64,000 nt of DNA from Tumebacillus_A lipolyticus. Lineage in GTDB: Bacteria; Bacillota; Bacilli; Tumebacillales; Tumebacillaceae. The position numbers were made by a program, and so were the translations under genes. The stretch is taken from assembly GCF_042682745.1 (NCBI RefSeq), contig NZ_JBHUIO010000005.1, forward strand, positions 434,001 through 498,000. The letters are read 5' to 3'. The notes below the pieces were generated by a model. That model did no database searches, was not told the origin of the DNA, and was given only the letters and a program-made list of their open reading frames with translations. Shown here in pieces: positions 23,269 through 31,969 of the stretch (position 1 is its first letter; the number at the start of each line of letters is the position of its first letter).

Positions 23269-25304
23269 GCTTGCTCGATCAAGGCGAGGAACTCTTGCTC
23301 ACTCAGGACGGTGATGCCCAGCTCCTGCGCTTTGGTGAGCTTCGATCCCGCCTCTTCCCCTGCGATCACAAAGTCTGTCTTCTTCGACACCGATCCGGTC
23401 ACTTTCGCACCGTACGACTCAAGTTTCGCTTTCGCTTCGCTTCGCCCAAGTTGGGAGAGCGTTCCGGTCAAGACGACCGTCTTGCCGAAGAACGGGCTTG
23501 CGTCCGCCACCGCGACCAACTGCTGCGCCTCATGCGTCGGGTTGACCCCGGCCGAAAGCATCCGCTCGATGCTGCGCTGCACGCGCTCCTGCTGGAAGTA
23601 GCCGATGATGCTCTCGGCGACGATATCCCCAAATCCGGGGATCGCCACCAGCTCTTCAAACGTGGCGATCTGCACGCGCTGAAGCGAGCCGAACGTCTCC
23701 GCAAGATCGCGGGCCATGCGCGTGCCGGTGTTCGGAATCCCCAGCGCGTTGAGGAAGGACGCCAGATCTTTCCCTTTGCTCTTCTCGATGGCGTCGAGCA
23801 GGTTTTGCGCCTTTTTCTCGCCGAATCGCGGCAGGGAGAGCAGCTTTTCGAGCGTCAGGCTGTCATAGAGGTCTGCCGGATCGGTGATGTTCAGCTCCGC
23901 AAAAAGCTGTTCGGCCGTCTTGATCGAAAACGTCTCGATGTCCATGCCGCCCCTGCTGGCAAAGTGTGAGATGCGATTGACCACCTGCGTCTTGCAACCG
24001 TCCACGTTCAGGCAGAACAGATGAGCTCCCTTTTCCACCAGCGTGGAGCCGCAGCTCGGACACTCGATCGGCTTTTCGATCGGCGCCGTGACCAGATCGT
24101 CATCTTCCAAGGCGAACAGCACTTCCGGAATGACATCGTTGGAGCGGCGAATGGCGATCCGCGAGCCGATCGCCACCTCTTTGCGCTGAATGTCGCCCCA
24201 GTTGTTCAAGGTCGCCCGCTGGACGGTGACCCCGCCGATGTCGACCGGTTCGAGCAGCGCGGTCGGCGTGATCTTCCCCGTGCGCCCCACATCCCAGACC
24301 ACCTCTTGCAAGATCGTCGAATACTCCTCCGCCTCAAACTTGTAGGCGATCGCCCAGCGCGGAAACTTGTCGGTGTATCCGAGCGCGGTACGGGTGGCGA
24401 TGTCGTTGATCTTGATCACCATGCCGTCGATCAGATAGTCGAGCTGCGCCCGGCCTTCCTGATCGAAGCGGTCGATCTCGCCGATCACGCCTTCGATGTC
24501 AGAAAATGCCTTGGAGTACGGGCCGGTCTTGATCCGGTTCTCACGAAGAAACGAGAGCATCTCCTCATGCGTCGCAAACTCGACCTGCTCCGCGTACCCG
24601 ACGCCGTACAGGTATGCGTCGAGCCCTCGCTTGGCGGTGATCTCCACATTTTTTTGTCGCAGTGCGCCAGAGGCAGCATTGCGCGCGTTCTTCAACAGTT
24701 CAGCACCCGTTTCCAGCGCTTGCTTGTTGTAGTTTTCCAACACGGAGAGCGGCATGATCGCTTCGCCCTGCACTTCGATCAACCCCTGAAAGGGGATCGA
24801 GAGCGGGATCGACTTGATCGTCTTGACCTGCGGCAGAATCGACTCGCCGACGGTGCCCCGCCCGCGCGTCGCCGCTTGCACGAGCACGCCGTCCTGATAG
24901 GTCAGGTTGATCGTCAGACCGTCAAACTTCTGTTCGAGCACATACTCGGGCTCGGGTAGCGTTTGGTCAGGATGCTGTTTCTGATGGTCGGCGATCAGCT
25001 TGCGAACGCGCCTATCCCAGTCGCGCAGCTCTTCTGCGCTCTGCGCTTTGTCCAGGCTCCACAGGCGAGCAAGGTGCTTGTGTTCAGGGAAAGAGCCGAC
25101 CAGAATGCCGCTTCCGACGCGATGTGTCGGGGAGTCGGGGAGCATGATGCCCGTCTCCTCCTCCAGCCGAACCAGCTCGTCATAGAGACGATCCCACTCA
25201 GCATCTGTCACTTTCGGCTTGTCCAGCGTGTAGTAATGGTAGTCGTACTCGGTGAGCAGTTCGACCAGCTCGCGCAGGCGCTGCTCTTTGTCCAGTTCTG
25301 TCAC
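23265..25304 (-). CDS. ligA: NAD+-dependent DNA ligase
   Basis: The 679-aa protein has the full LigA layout. It has an Ia domain, then an adenylation domain with the lysine in 'EQKFDGLTINL' (a KxDG motif, about residue 119). An OB fold and a four-Cys zinc finger follow ('CPSCGSTL...CLNVDGC', about 410-430). The helix-hairpin-helix region and a C-terminal BRCT domain ('GKTVVLTGTLSQLGRSEAKAKLESYGAKV') complete it. It seals nicks in replication and repair. Start GTG 25304 has GGAGGAG 7 nt upstream. It lies 12 nt after ribBA and overlaps the tlpA-like gene. Confidence 0.96.
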   Translation of the reverse strand: MTELDKEQRLRELVELLTEYDYHYYTLDKPKVTDAEWDRLYDELVRLEEETGIMLPDSPTHRVGSGILVGSFPEHKHLARLWSLDKAQSAEELRDWDRRVRKLIADHQKQHPDQTLPEPEYVLEQKFDGLTINLTYQDGVLVQAATRGRGTVGESILPQVKTIKSIPLSIPFQGLIEVQGEAIMPLSVLENYNKQALETGAELLKNARNAASGALRQKNVEITAKRGLDAYLYGVGYAEQVEFATHEEMLSFLRENRIKTGPYSKAFSDIEGVIGEIDRFDQEGRAQLDYLIDGMVIKINDIATRTALGYTDKFPRWAIAYKFEAEEYSTILQEVVWDVGRTGKITPTALLEPVDIGGVTVQRATLNNWGDIQRKEVAIGSRIAIRRSNDVIPEVLFALEDDDLVTAPIEKPIECPSCGSTLVEKGAHLFCLNVDGCKTQVVNRISHFASRGGMDIETFSIKTAEQLFAELNITDPADLYDSLTLEKLLSLPRFGEKKAQNLLDAIEKSKGKDLASFLNALGIPNTGTRMARDLAETFGSLQRVQIATFEELVAIPGFGDIVAESIIGYFQQERVQRSIERMLSAGVNPTHEAQQLVAVADASPFFGKTVVLTGTLSQLGRSEAKAKLESYGAKVTGSVSKKTDFVIAGEEAGSKLTKAQELGITVLSEQEFLALIEQA

Positions 25305-25316
25305 AGCTTGCTCCTC

Positions 25317-26519
25317 CTAAAACTTCAGCATGTGGCCGAGTTTCGCCTGTTTGGTCTTCAGGTAGCCCTCATTGTTCTCGTTGTGCTCCATCTGCAGGGC
25401 GACGCGCTCGACCACCTCCAGCCCATGTCCGGAGAGGCCTTTGATCTTGCGCGGGTTGTTGGTCAGCAGCCTGATCTTGCCGACGCCGAGATCGCGCAGG
25501 ATCTGTGCGCCCAGCCCGTATTCGCGCAGATCGGCCTTAAAGCCGAGCTGCTCGTTCGCTTCGACCGTGTCATACCCTTTGTCCTGCAGCTGATATGCTT
25601 TCAGCTTGTTGATCAGGCCGATGCCGCGCCCTTCTTGGCGCATGTAGAGCAGCACGCCTTTGCCCGCTTCGTTGATCTGGCGCAGCGCCGCATCCTTTTG
25701 CGGGCCGCAGTCACAGCGATGAGAGTGGAAGATATCACCCGTCAGGCATTCGGAGTGCACGCGCACCAGCACCGGCTCATCGGGGGAGATGTCCCCTTTG
25801 ACCATCGCGACATGCTCTTTGTCATCGAGCGAGTTCGTATAGGCGACCATGCGGAATTCGCCGAGCTCGGTCGGCATCCGCACATCGACCTCTCGCTTGA
25901 TCATGATCTCGCTCTGCTTGCGATAGGCGATCAGGTCGGCGATCGTGATCATCTTCAGATCGAACTTCTGCGCGATCGCCTCCAGGTTGGGCACGCGAGC
26001 CATCGTGCCATCTTCGTTCAACACTTCGCAGATCACGCCGGACGGATAGGAGCCGGCGAGGCGCGCCAGGTCGACAGCCGCTTCGGTATGCCCCGCGCGG
26101 CGCAGCGTGCCGCCATCTTTGGCGATCAGCGGGAAGATGTGGCCAGGCTTGCGGAAATCTTCCGGCTTGGCATCTGCTTCGATCAGCCGCTTGACCGTGA
26201 CGGAGCGCTCATAGGCGGAGATGCCGGTGGTGGTGCCCACCACCGCATCGACCGATACGGTAAAGGCGGTGCCGTGCGCGTCTGTGTTCACCTCGACCAT
26301 CGTGTGCAGCGCGAGTTGCTTGGCGCGCGCTTCGGTGATCGGCACGCAGACGAGACCGCGCCCTTCTGTGATCATGAAGTTGATCACCTCCGGGGTGGCA
26401 TGCTCGGTGAGCGCGACAAAATCCCCCTCGTTTTCGCGGTCTTCATCGTCGACAACGATGATCACCTTTCCTTGGCGCAGATCGTCAAGAGCCTCTTCTA
26501 TGCTGTGAAAGTTTGCCAT
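25317..26519 (-). CDS. ribBA: Bifunctional DHBP synthase / GTP cyclohydrolase II
   Basis: The 400-aa fusion has RibB in residues 1-200 ('DDEDRENEGDFV' metal-binding acidic loop, 'RAGHTEAAVDLARLAG') and RibA in 205-400 ('HSECLTGDIFHSHRCDCGPQ' with the zinc cysteines, 'RQEGRGIGLINKLKAYQLQD'). It supplies both precursors of riboflavin. Its position between pcrA and ligA is odd: in Bacillus pcrA and ligA are adjacent and ribBA belongs to the rib operon. No FMN riboswitch precedes it here. Gaps are 22 nt to pcrA and 12 nt to ligA, so all four genes probably share one mRNA. Confidence 0.96.
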   Translation of the reverse strand: MANFHSIEEALDDLRQGKVIIVVDDEDRENEGDFVALTEHATPEVINFMITEGRGLVCVPITEARAKQLALHTMVEVNTDAHGTAFTVSVDAVVGTTTGISAYERSVTVKRLIEADAKPEDFRKPGHIFPLIAKDGGTLRRAGHTEAAVDLARLAGSYPSGVICEVLNEDGTMARVPNLEAIAQKFDLKMITIADLIAYRKQSEIMIKREVDVRMPTELGEFRMVAYTNSLDDKEHVAMVKGDISPDEPVLVRVHSECLTGDIFHSHRCDCGPQKDAALRQINEAGKGVLLYMRQEGRGIGLINKLKAYQLQDKGYDTVEANEQLGFKADLREYGLGAQILRDLGVGKIRLLTNNPRKIKGLSGHGLEVVERVALQMEHNENNEGYLKTKQAKLGHMLKF

Positions 26520-26541
26520 CTGGCTTCTCTCCCTCCTGAAT

Positions 26542-28779
26542 CTAATCCTCTACTTTTATGATCGGGGCAAAGCGGGCCAGCAGTTTTTTCATGCCGATCG
26601 CCAAGTCTTCAAACTGAATGTACAGCTCAAGACTGTCGCCTTCCCCTTCTGATTTCACAATCTCGCCCAACCCCCACTTGCGGTGGGAGACCCATTCGCC
26701 GATTTCCCACGTCTCGCTCAGGTCGGCGCCAAATCCGCTGGGGACTCGGGCGCCGTTTTGCAGGCCGGGGATGTCGCTCCTCACCCGATCCTGCTGAGGC
26801 GTGCGGCGCTGCATGCCGACCTCTTCGATCAGGCTTGGCGTGATCTCCCGGATGAAGCGGGAGGGGGGATTGGCTTTAAGTTGTCCATACATCATACGCG
26901 AGCCGGCGAAAGAGAGGAACAGCTTCTCCTCTGCTCGGGTGATGCCGACATACATCAGGCGGCGCTCCTCTTCCACATCGCGCTCATCCCCTGTCGTCAT
27001 CGTCCGATTGCTCGGGAAGATGCCCTCTTCCAAGCCGACGAGAAAGACGACGGGAAACTCCAGCCCTTTTGCCGCATGCAGCGTCATCAGCTTGATCGAC
27101 TCCGGCCCTTCCTCCCCGTCAGACTGCTCGCTGTCGGCGATCAGCGCCACATCGGAGAGAAACTCGATCAGGCGGCTCTCTTCTGTCAGCTCGTGCTTGT
27201 TGTCAAACTCGGCGGTGACAGACAAGAACTCATCCAAGTTCTCCAGGCGCGCGTCCGCTTCCAGCGTCTTCTCCAGCTCCAGCTCCCTGCGATAGCCGGT
27301 CAGCTTCAACACCTCTTCGGTCAGCTCGGTCAGCGAGAGATATCTCGCTTGGGTGGCCAAGTTGCGAATGAGCAGGACAAACTCGCGGATCGCCGTCAGC
27401 GCTTTGCCGCGGATGCCGACGCTCTCGATCTCCATCAGCGTTTGGAACGCCGAGAGCTCATGCGCAGCCGCATAGTCGAGAATCTTGCCGACCGTCGTGT
27501 CGCCGATGCCGCGCTTGGGCACGTTGATCACCCGCACCAGCGACAGATCGTCGTTCATGTTGGCGACCAGGCGCAGATAGGCGAGGATGTCTTTGATCTC
27601 TTTGCGCTCATAGAACTTGATGCCGCCAAAGATCGTGTAGGGGACGGTCGATTTGAGCAGCGCTTCCTCGATCACGCGCGACTGGGCGTTGGTCCGGTAG
27701 AGCACGGCGATGTCGGAGTGCTTGCCCCCAGCCTTCAGATGTTCGAGCGACTGCTGGATGACGAACTGCGCTTCCGAATGCTCATCATACCCTTTGTACA
27801 GCCTGAGCTGCTCCCCTTCCGGCTTGGTCGACCAGAGGTTCTTCTCCTTGCGCTCCGCATTGTTGGCGATCACCTGGTTCGCCGCTTGGAGGATGCGCCC
27901 GGTGGAGCGATAGTTCTGCTCCAGCTTGATGATCGTCGTCTCCGGATAGTCTTTCTCAAAGTTGAGAATGTTGGTGATATCAGCCCCCCGCCAGGCGTAG
28001 ATCGACTGGTCAGAATCACCGACGACGCAGAGGTTGCGCTTTTTGCTGGCCAGCTGTTGCACCAGCTTGTACTGCGCTTTGTTCGTGTCCTGGTACTCGT
28101 CGACGTGCAGGTAGTGGAGGCGGTTCTGATACAGCGACAGCACCTCTTCATGATGTTCGAACAGGTAGACCGTCTTCATGATCAGATCGTCAAAGTCGAG
28201 CGCGTTGTTCGACTTCAATTTCTTTTGATAGGCCGCATAGACGTCTGCTGCCGTCTTGCCGTACACATCGCCATCGCGGACGGTCGAGGCGAATCGCTCC
28301 GGCGTCAGCAGATCGTTCTTCGCATTGGAGATCGCAGCCAGCATGCCGCGCGGATCAAACTTTTTCGGATCGAGATTGAGCTCCTTCAAACACTGCTTGA
28401 CTGCGGTCAGCTGGTCGCTTCCGTCCAAGATGGTGAACGAATTGGTGTACCCGAGCTTATCCGCATCGCGGCGCAGGACGCGCACGCACATCGAGTGAAA
28501 GGTGGAGATCCAGATGTCGTGCGCCGTCGGCCCGACGATGTTCTCCACGCGCTCCTTCATCTCGCGCGCCGCCTTGTTGGTAAAGGTGATCGCCAAGATC
28601 TGCCACGGTGCGACGCGACGCTCCAAGATCAGGTAGGCGATCCGCCGAGTCAGGACGCTCGTCTTGCCAGAGCCTGCGCCCGCGACGATCAGCAGCGGGC
28701 CCTCCTGATGCAACACCGCTTCTCTCTGCTGCGGATTGAGCCCTTGCAGCATCTGCTCTCCGCTCTGTATCGAAAACAT
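26542..28779 (-). CDS. pcrA: ATP-dependent DNA helicase PcrA (UvrD family)
   Basis: The 745-aa SF1A helicase has the Q motif 'LNPQQREAV', Walker A 'AGAGSGKTSVLTRRIAYL', Walker B 'VDEYQDTNKAQYKLV', motif III 'GDSDQSIYAWRGADI', motif IV 'LEQNYRST', motif V 'LMTLHAAKGLEFPVVF' and motif VI 'RRLMYVGITRAEEKL'. It ends in a Tudor-like RNA-polymerase-binding domain ('WVSHRKWGLGEIVKSEG'). It acts in repair and rolling-circle replication. ATG 28779 has GAGGTG 6 nt upstream; an upstream GTG 9 nt away lacks spacing. pcrB and yerC, which neighbour it in Bacillus, lie 7 kb away here, so the cluster has been split. Confidence 0.96.
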   Translation of the reverse strand: MFSIQSGEQMLQGLNPQQREAVLHQEGPLLIVAGAGSGKTSVLTRRIAYLILERRVAPWQILAITFTNKAAREMKERVENIVGPTAHDIWISTFHSMCVRVLRRDADKLGYTNSFTILDGSDQLTAVKQCLKELNLDPKKFDPRGMLAAISNAKNDLLTPERFASTVRDGDVYGKTAADVYAAYQKKLKSNNALDFDDLIMKTVYLFEHHEEVLSLYQNRLHYLHVDEYQDTNKAQYKLVQQLASKKRNLCVVGDSDQSIYAWRGADITNILNFEKDYPETTIIKLEQNYRSTGRILQAANQVIANNAERKEKNLWSTKPEGEQLRLYKGYDEHSEAQFVIQQSLEHLKAGGKHSDIAVLYRTNAQSRVIEEALLKSTVPYTIFGGIKFYERKEIKDILAYLRLVANMNDDLSLVRVINVPKRGIGDTTVGKILDYAAAHELSAFQTLMEIESVGIRGKALTAIREFVLLIRNLATQARYLSLTELTEEVLKLTGYRRELELEKTLEADARLENLDEFLSVTAEFDNKHELTEESRLIEFLSDVALIADSEQSDGEEGPESIKLMTLHAAKGLEFPVVFLVGLEEGIFPSNRTMTTGDERDVEEERRLMYVGITRAEEKLFLSFAGSRMMYGQLKANPPSRFIREITPSLIEEVGMQRRTPQQDRVRSDIPGLQNGARVPSGFGADLSETWEIGEWVSHRKWGLGEIVKSEGEGDSLELYIQFEDLAIGMKKLLARFAPIIKVED

Positions 28780-28867
28780 GTGCAACACCTCATGTCATAT
28801 ATCGGTCGGTAGGTTTGACTCTACTGATGATAAGTATAGCAAACATAGGTTCTCCTGACCAAATACA

Positions 28868-28908
28868 ATAAAAACAGACGCAGCGAAAAAAAACTAGGAG
28901 CTGCGTCT
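28868..28908 (-). terminator. Terminator of the kinase/HD gene
   Basis: AGACGCAGC (28876-28884) pairs with GCTGCGTCT (28900-28908), followed by TTTTTATTG on the minus strand. It lies 11 nt past the stop of the gene at 28919. Confidence 0.8.
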
Positions 28909-28918
28909 CATTCCAAAA

Positions 28919-30061
28919 CTATTTTCCTCGCGAATCGGCCAGCCGCACCATCATCAGCTCCGCCGCATATCGACCGGTCCTTCTGTAGAATTTTCGAATC
29001 TGGGAGAGCTCCACATGTTCGATGTCGCGGGGCATCAGCATGTGAAATTGAATCAAGGTCGCCACTTCCAGCGCGAAATCGTGCGGATAGCCAAAGCGCG
29101 TCAGGATGCGAAACGACAGCTGCGCGCCTAAGTTTTCATGATCGTAAAAATGTCCGTCGAGGTCGGTCCGAATGTGCGAGCTCAGAATCTGCTCCCCATC
29201 GACGAGATAAAAATCGCCCGGGTCGCGCCCTTCGCGAATGTCTGCCCCGTTCTCGATGATCACTTCGTCTCGCGCCTTGTACCTGCCAAACGGCGTCTGC
29301 ACCTTGCCGGTGAACTGTTTGATCCCCGGATACGCTTTGCCGATGTCGTGCAAAAGCATCGTCCAGACCATCTTCAGCGAAGTGCCAGCCACCGTCTCCG
29401 TCGCTTTGAGAATGTGTTCGTAGATCGTGAAGCGGTGATGCGGGTTGTGCTGGTCGATCGGGATGGCCCGATGCAGTTCGGGCAACCACCCTTCCAGGCG
29501 ACCGTCCGCTTCCAGCTCTCTGATCAGTTGCACCGGCTGCCCGAGCAGACGATCCTCCTGCTCGCGGAAAAAGGCGGCCGCCGCCCCGTTGACCCGCTCT
29601 GGCGTGCGCACCTCGACCCGATCGAAGCTCTCGGCGAGCGTGGGAATCTGTAGCAGACGCTCACAGCGTCGCAGTTCCTGGTCGGGGCGAGCCGATTCGC
29701 CGCGCTCGCGACGCGTTTGCTCCGCTCCGATCGCCTGCTCCAGCGGGACGTTCAGATAGATCGCCTCGGTGCGATAGCCGTGCTTCTTCGCCAGCTCCAA
29801 GTAGGGTCGTCTGTATTTCGGGCTGCGGTGTTTCGCTTGGAGCACGATGCTCCGTCCGCTCTTGAGCGCTTGCTCTAGGCGCTCCAAAGTCGATGAAATC
29901 GCGCTTTCGCCTCCCGCCTTCACATTTGATCGCGCACCGCTTCGTTCGCCGTTCTCCTCATCGGCGTCGATCAGAATCTGCTCCCCGCCCTCGATCAGTT
30001 GTTGTGCAAGCTGCGATTTACCGCTGGCGGGGATTCCGACCAGCACCGTGAGCAAAGACAT
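28919..30061 (-). CDS. P-loop kinase (Pnk-like) fused to an HD phosphohydrolase domain
   Basis: The 380-aa protein joins two domains. Residues 1-160 are a T4-polynucleotide-kinase-like P-loop NTPase (Walker A 'GIPASGKSQLA', then 'IVLQAKHRSPKYRRPYLELAKKHGY' and a lid 'RRERGE'). Residues 190-375 form an HD domain ('NPHHRFTIYEHIL', 'MLLHDIGKAYPG', 'GHFYDHENLGAQLS'), similar to that of bacterial CCA-adding enzymes. This suggests a nucleic-acid end-processing enzyme (5' kinase plus 2',3'-phosphatase), perhaps in RNA repair. The substrate is inference. The RBS is AAGGAGGGAG. It is monocistronic, between pcrA and the divergent rseP. Confidence 0.82.
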   Translation of the reverse strand: MSLLTVLVGIPASGKSQLAQQLIEGGEQILIDADEENGERSGARSNVKAGGESAISSTLERLEQALKSGRSIVLQAKHRSPKYRRPYLELAKKHGYRTEAIYLNVPLEQAIGAEQTRRERGESARPDQELRRCERLLQIPTLAESFDRVEVRTPERVNGAAAAFFREQEDRLLGQPVQLIRELEADGRLEGWLPELHRAIPIDQHNPHHRFTIYEHILKATETVAGTSLKMVWTMLLHDIGKAYPGIKQFTGKVQTPFGRYKARDEVIIENGADIREGRDPGDFYLVDGEQILSSHIRTDLDGHFYDHENLGAQLSFRILTRFGYPHDFALEVATLIQFHMLMPRDIEHVELSQIRKFYRRTGRYAAELMMVRLADSRGK

Positions 30062-30152
30062 GGAACGCTCCCTCCTTTTTTCCTAGCATGCGCTGTTCTT
30101 GAAAAGTACACACATTCTCCGCGATCTCCTACAGTTAGTAAGTCTGATGTTA

Positions 30153-30161
30153 TGTTATAAT
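30153..30161 (+). promoter_or_regulatory. Extended -10 promoter of rseP
   Basis: TGT precedes a consensus TATAAT (30156-30161), about 90 nt before the rseP ATG. The -35 region is poor, so this would be an extended -10 promoter. Confidence 0.55.
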
Positions 30162-30250
30162 GGGGGAATATTCGGCCTATCCGGCTCATAAGTATGTTCG
30201 GATGCAACTGCCAGCATATTATAGAGAATGAATGGGAGTGATGACTCGAA

Positions 30251-31288
30251 ATGAACATCGTGATGGCCCTACTCGCACTTGGATTCTTGATCTTCATCCA
30301 CGAATTGGGGCATTTCTGGGCTGCACGTGCCACCGGCGTCCGCGTCGATGAGTTTGCTGTCGGATTCGGTCCGTCGATCATCAAGCACCAGCGAAACGGT
30401 GTCCTCTATCGATTGAACTGGATTCCGCTCGGCGGGTACGTGAAGATGTATGGAGAGGACAACCCAGAGGCGGCAGCCGCACCTGATAATTTTAACAATC
30501 GCCCTGTCGGCGCGCGAATCCTCGTCATCGTCGCAGGCGTGATCATGAACATCGTGGGCGCTTTTCTCATCTTGGCCTTGTTGTTCAATCTATATGGCGC
30601 CCCGACATCAGAACTGTTCATCAGCAACGTTCAACCTGACAGACCGGGAGCGGTTGCCGGACTTCAGGCTGGCGATCAGATCAAGTGGGTCGAAGGGGCG
30701 GAGCTCAAGTCGCCCGTCGATTTTAACACCGCGGTGCAAAACCATTCTGACAAGCCGCTCTCGATCGGCGTGTTGCGCGATGGCGCGCGCGTCGACCTGA
30801 CCGTCACACCACAGATGAACGTTGAGGAAAACAGACCGATGATCGGAGTCGGACTTCAGCAGAAGACAAGCTTTGTCAAGCCGGGCAACTTTGTTGACAA
30901 CACGGCGTATGCGTTCAAGAACACCGGCGAGCTGACCGCGATGACGTTCGACGGATTTAAAAAGCTGGTGACCGGCGCGGTCTCGTTCAAGGAGATCGGC
31001 GGGCCTGTGGAGATCATTCGCATCACCGGCCAAGCTTCTGATAACGGCGTTCCGCACTACATGTATATCGTCGCTCTGCTGTCGGTCAACCTGGCCGTTT
31101 TGAACATCTTGCCCTTCCCAGCTCTCGACGGTGGGCGGCTGGTGTTCCTGCTGATCGAATGGGTGCGCCGCGGCAAGCGGATTCCGGTGGAGCGAGAAGC
31201 GAGCATCAACTTTATCGGCATTCTCTTCCTGTTGACCCTGATGGTCGTCGTCACCTTTAAAGATGTCTTTCACATCTTCTCGAAATGA
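30251..31288 (+). CDS. rseP: Site-2 intramembrane metalloprotease
   Basis: The 345-aa membrane protease has the zinc motif 'HELGHFWAAR' (about residues 17-26) in the first membrane helix. A single PDZ domain follows (about 115-200, 'PGAVAGLQAGDQI'), and the second catalytic helix has 'LNILPFPALDGGRLVF'. It matches RseP/RasP, which cleaves anti-sigma factors and leftover signal peptides in the membrane. The ATG at 30251 is preceded by GGGAG at a long distance (about 12 nt). In Bacillus rasP follows dxr; here it stands alone, followed by a terminator and the tRNA genes. Confidence 0.94.
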   Translation: MNIVMALLALGFLIFIHELGHFWAARATGVRVDEFAVGFGPSIIKHQRNGVLYRLNWIPLGGYVKMYGEDNPEAAAAPDNFNNRPVGARILVIVAGVIMNIVGAFLILALLFNLYGAPTSELFISNVQPDRPGAVAGLQAGDQIKWVEGAELKSPVDFNTAVQNHSDKPLSIGVLRDGARVDLTVTPQMNVEENRPMIGVGLQQKTSFVKPGNFVDNTAYAFKNTGELTAMTFDGFKKLVTGAVSFKEIGGPVEIIRITGQASDNGVPHYMYIVALLSVNLAVLNILPFPALDGGRLVFLLIEWVRRGKRIPVEREASINFIGILFLLTLMVVVTFKDVFHIFSK

Positions 31289-31294
31289 GTGCGC

Positions 31295-31321
31295 ATCCCC
31301 TCTTCGGAGGGGATTTTTTTG
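31295..31321 (+). terminator. Terminator of rseP
   Basis: ATCCCCTC (31295-31302), loop TTCG, GAGGGGAT (31307-31314), then seven Ts. The UUCG tetraloop makes it especially stable. Confidence 0.9.
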
Positions 31322-31347
31322 TGATCAAATGTCTAACAAAAAAAACA

Positions 31348-31377
31348 TTGACTCTGCAATCAGCTCTATGGTATTCT
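31348..31377 (+). promoter_or_regulatory. Promoter of the tRNA-Pro cluster
   Basis: -35 TTGACT (31348-31353) and -10 TATTCT (31372-31377) with an 18-nt spacer lie about 50 nt before the first tRNA. Confidence 0.6.
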
Positions 31378-31427
31378 ATTACTCGTTGACGGGTGAGCGA
31401 TAGCGCTCAATCTGGCAAATGAACGAT

Positions 31428-31504
31428 CGGAATGTAGCGCAGCTTGGTAGCGCGCACGCTTCGGGAGCGTGAGGTCCAGGGTTCGAATCCCTGCATTCCG
31501 ACCA
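31428..31504 (+). tRNA. tRNA-Pro (CGG), copy 1
   Basis: The 77-nt gene folds into a standard cloverleaf: acceptor CGGAATG/CATTCCG, D arm GCGC...GCGC, anticodon stem CACGC/GCGTG with loop TTCGGGA (anticodon CGG), T arm with GTTCGAATC, encoded discriminator A and CCA. C1 pairing with G72 is typical of bacterial tRNA-Pro. Confidence 0.97.
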
Positions 31505-31530
31505 TTTTTATTTCTTCCCATCAGATCGAT

Positions 31531-31607
31531 CGGAATGTAGCGCAGCTTGGTAGCGCGCACGCTTCGGGAGCGTGAGGTCCAGGGTTCGAATCCCTGCATT
31601 CCGACCA
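31531..31607 (+). tRNA. tRNA-Pro (CGG), copy 2
   Basis: This gene is identical base for base to copy 1 over all 77 nt, including CCA, and lies 26 nt after it. The spacer also repeats a CAGATCGAT motif. Confidence 0.97.
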
Positions 31608-31631
31608 TTTTTTTCTTCCGATCAGATCGAT

Positions 31632-31708
31632 CGGAATGTAGCGCAGCTTGGTAGCGCGCTCGCCTTGGGAGCGAGAGGTCCAGGGTTCGAATCCCTGCAT
31701 TCCGACCA
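31632..31708 (+). tRNA. tRNA-Pro (TGG)
   Basis: The body is identical to the two preceding genes. The anticodon stem-loop differs: stem CTCGC/GCGAG with loop CTTGGGA, anticodon TGG, which reads most proline codons. CCA is encoded. It arose with its neighbours by tandem duplication. Confidence 0.97.
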
Positions 31709-31711
31709 CAC

Positions 31712-31760
31712 AAAGTGTCCTGATAGGATCTGTGTATCCTATCAGGACACTTTTCTTTTT
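31712..31760 (+). terminator. Terminator of the tRNA cluster
   Basis: An 18-bp perfect stem AAAGTGTCCTGATAGGAT/ATCCTATCAGGACACTTT with a 6-nt loop is followed by TCTTTTTC. Confidence 0.9.
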
Positions 31761-31969
31761 CTGCTCAAAATCGTACACATCAGGTGGTCTGACCCGGGGA
31801 GTAGCTTAACGCTACTCCTTTTCGCGTTTCAATCTAAATTCATTTTTCCAAAAGGAAAACGGCAGCTTGAAATCGTTCTTTCAAAACCGCCGTCATTGAT
31901 ATTGATGCAGTACAAGTTTCTACCCAAACTGCGGTTTTTTATTTGCGGCAGAGGCAGTAAGGAGGTCGA

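Noticed and set aside
26683..28812. 709-codon open frame on the plus strand opposite pcrA
   Set aside because: It is the antisense shadow of pcrA in G+C-rich sequence, without RBS or recognisable domains.
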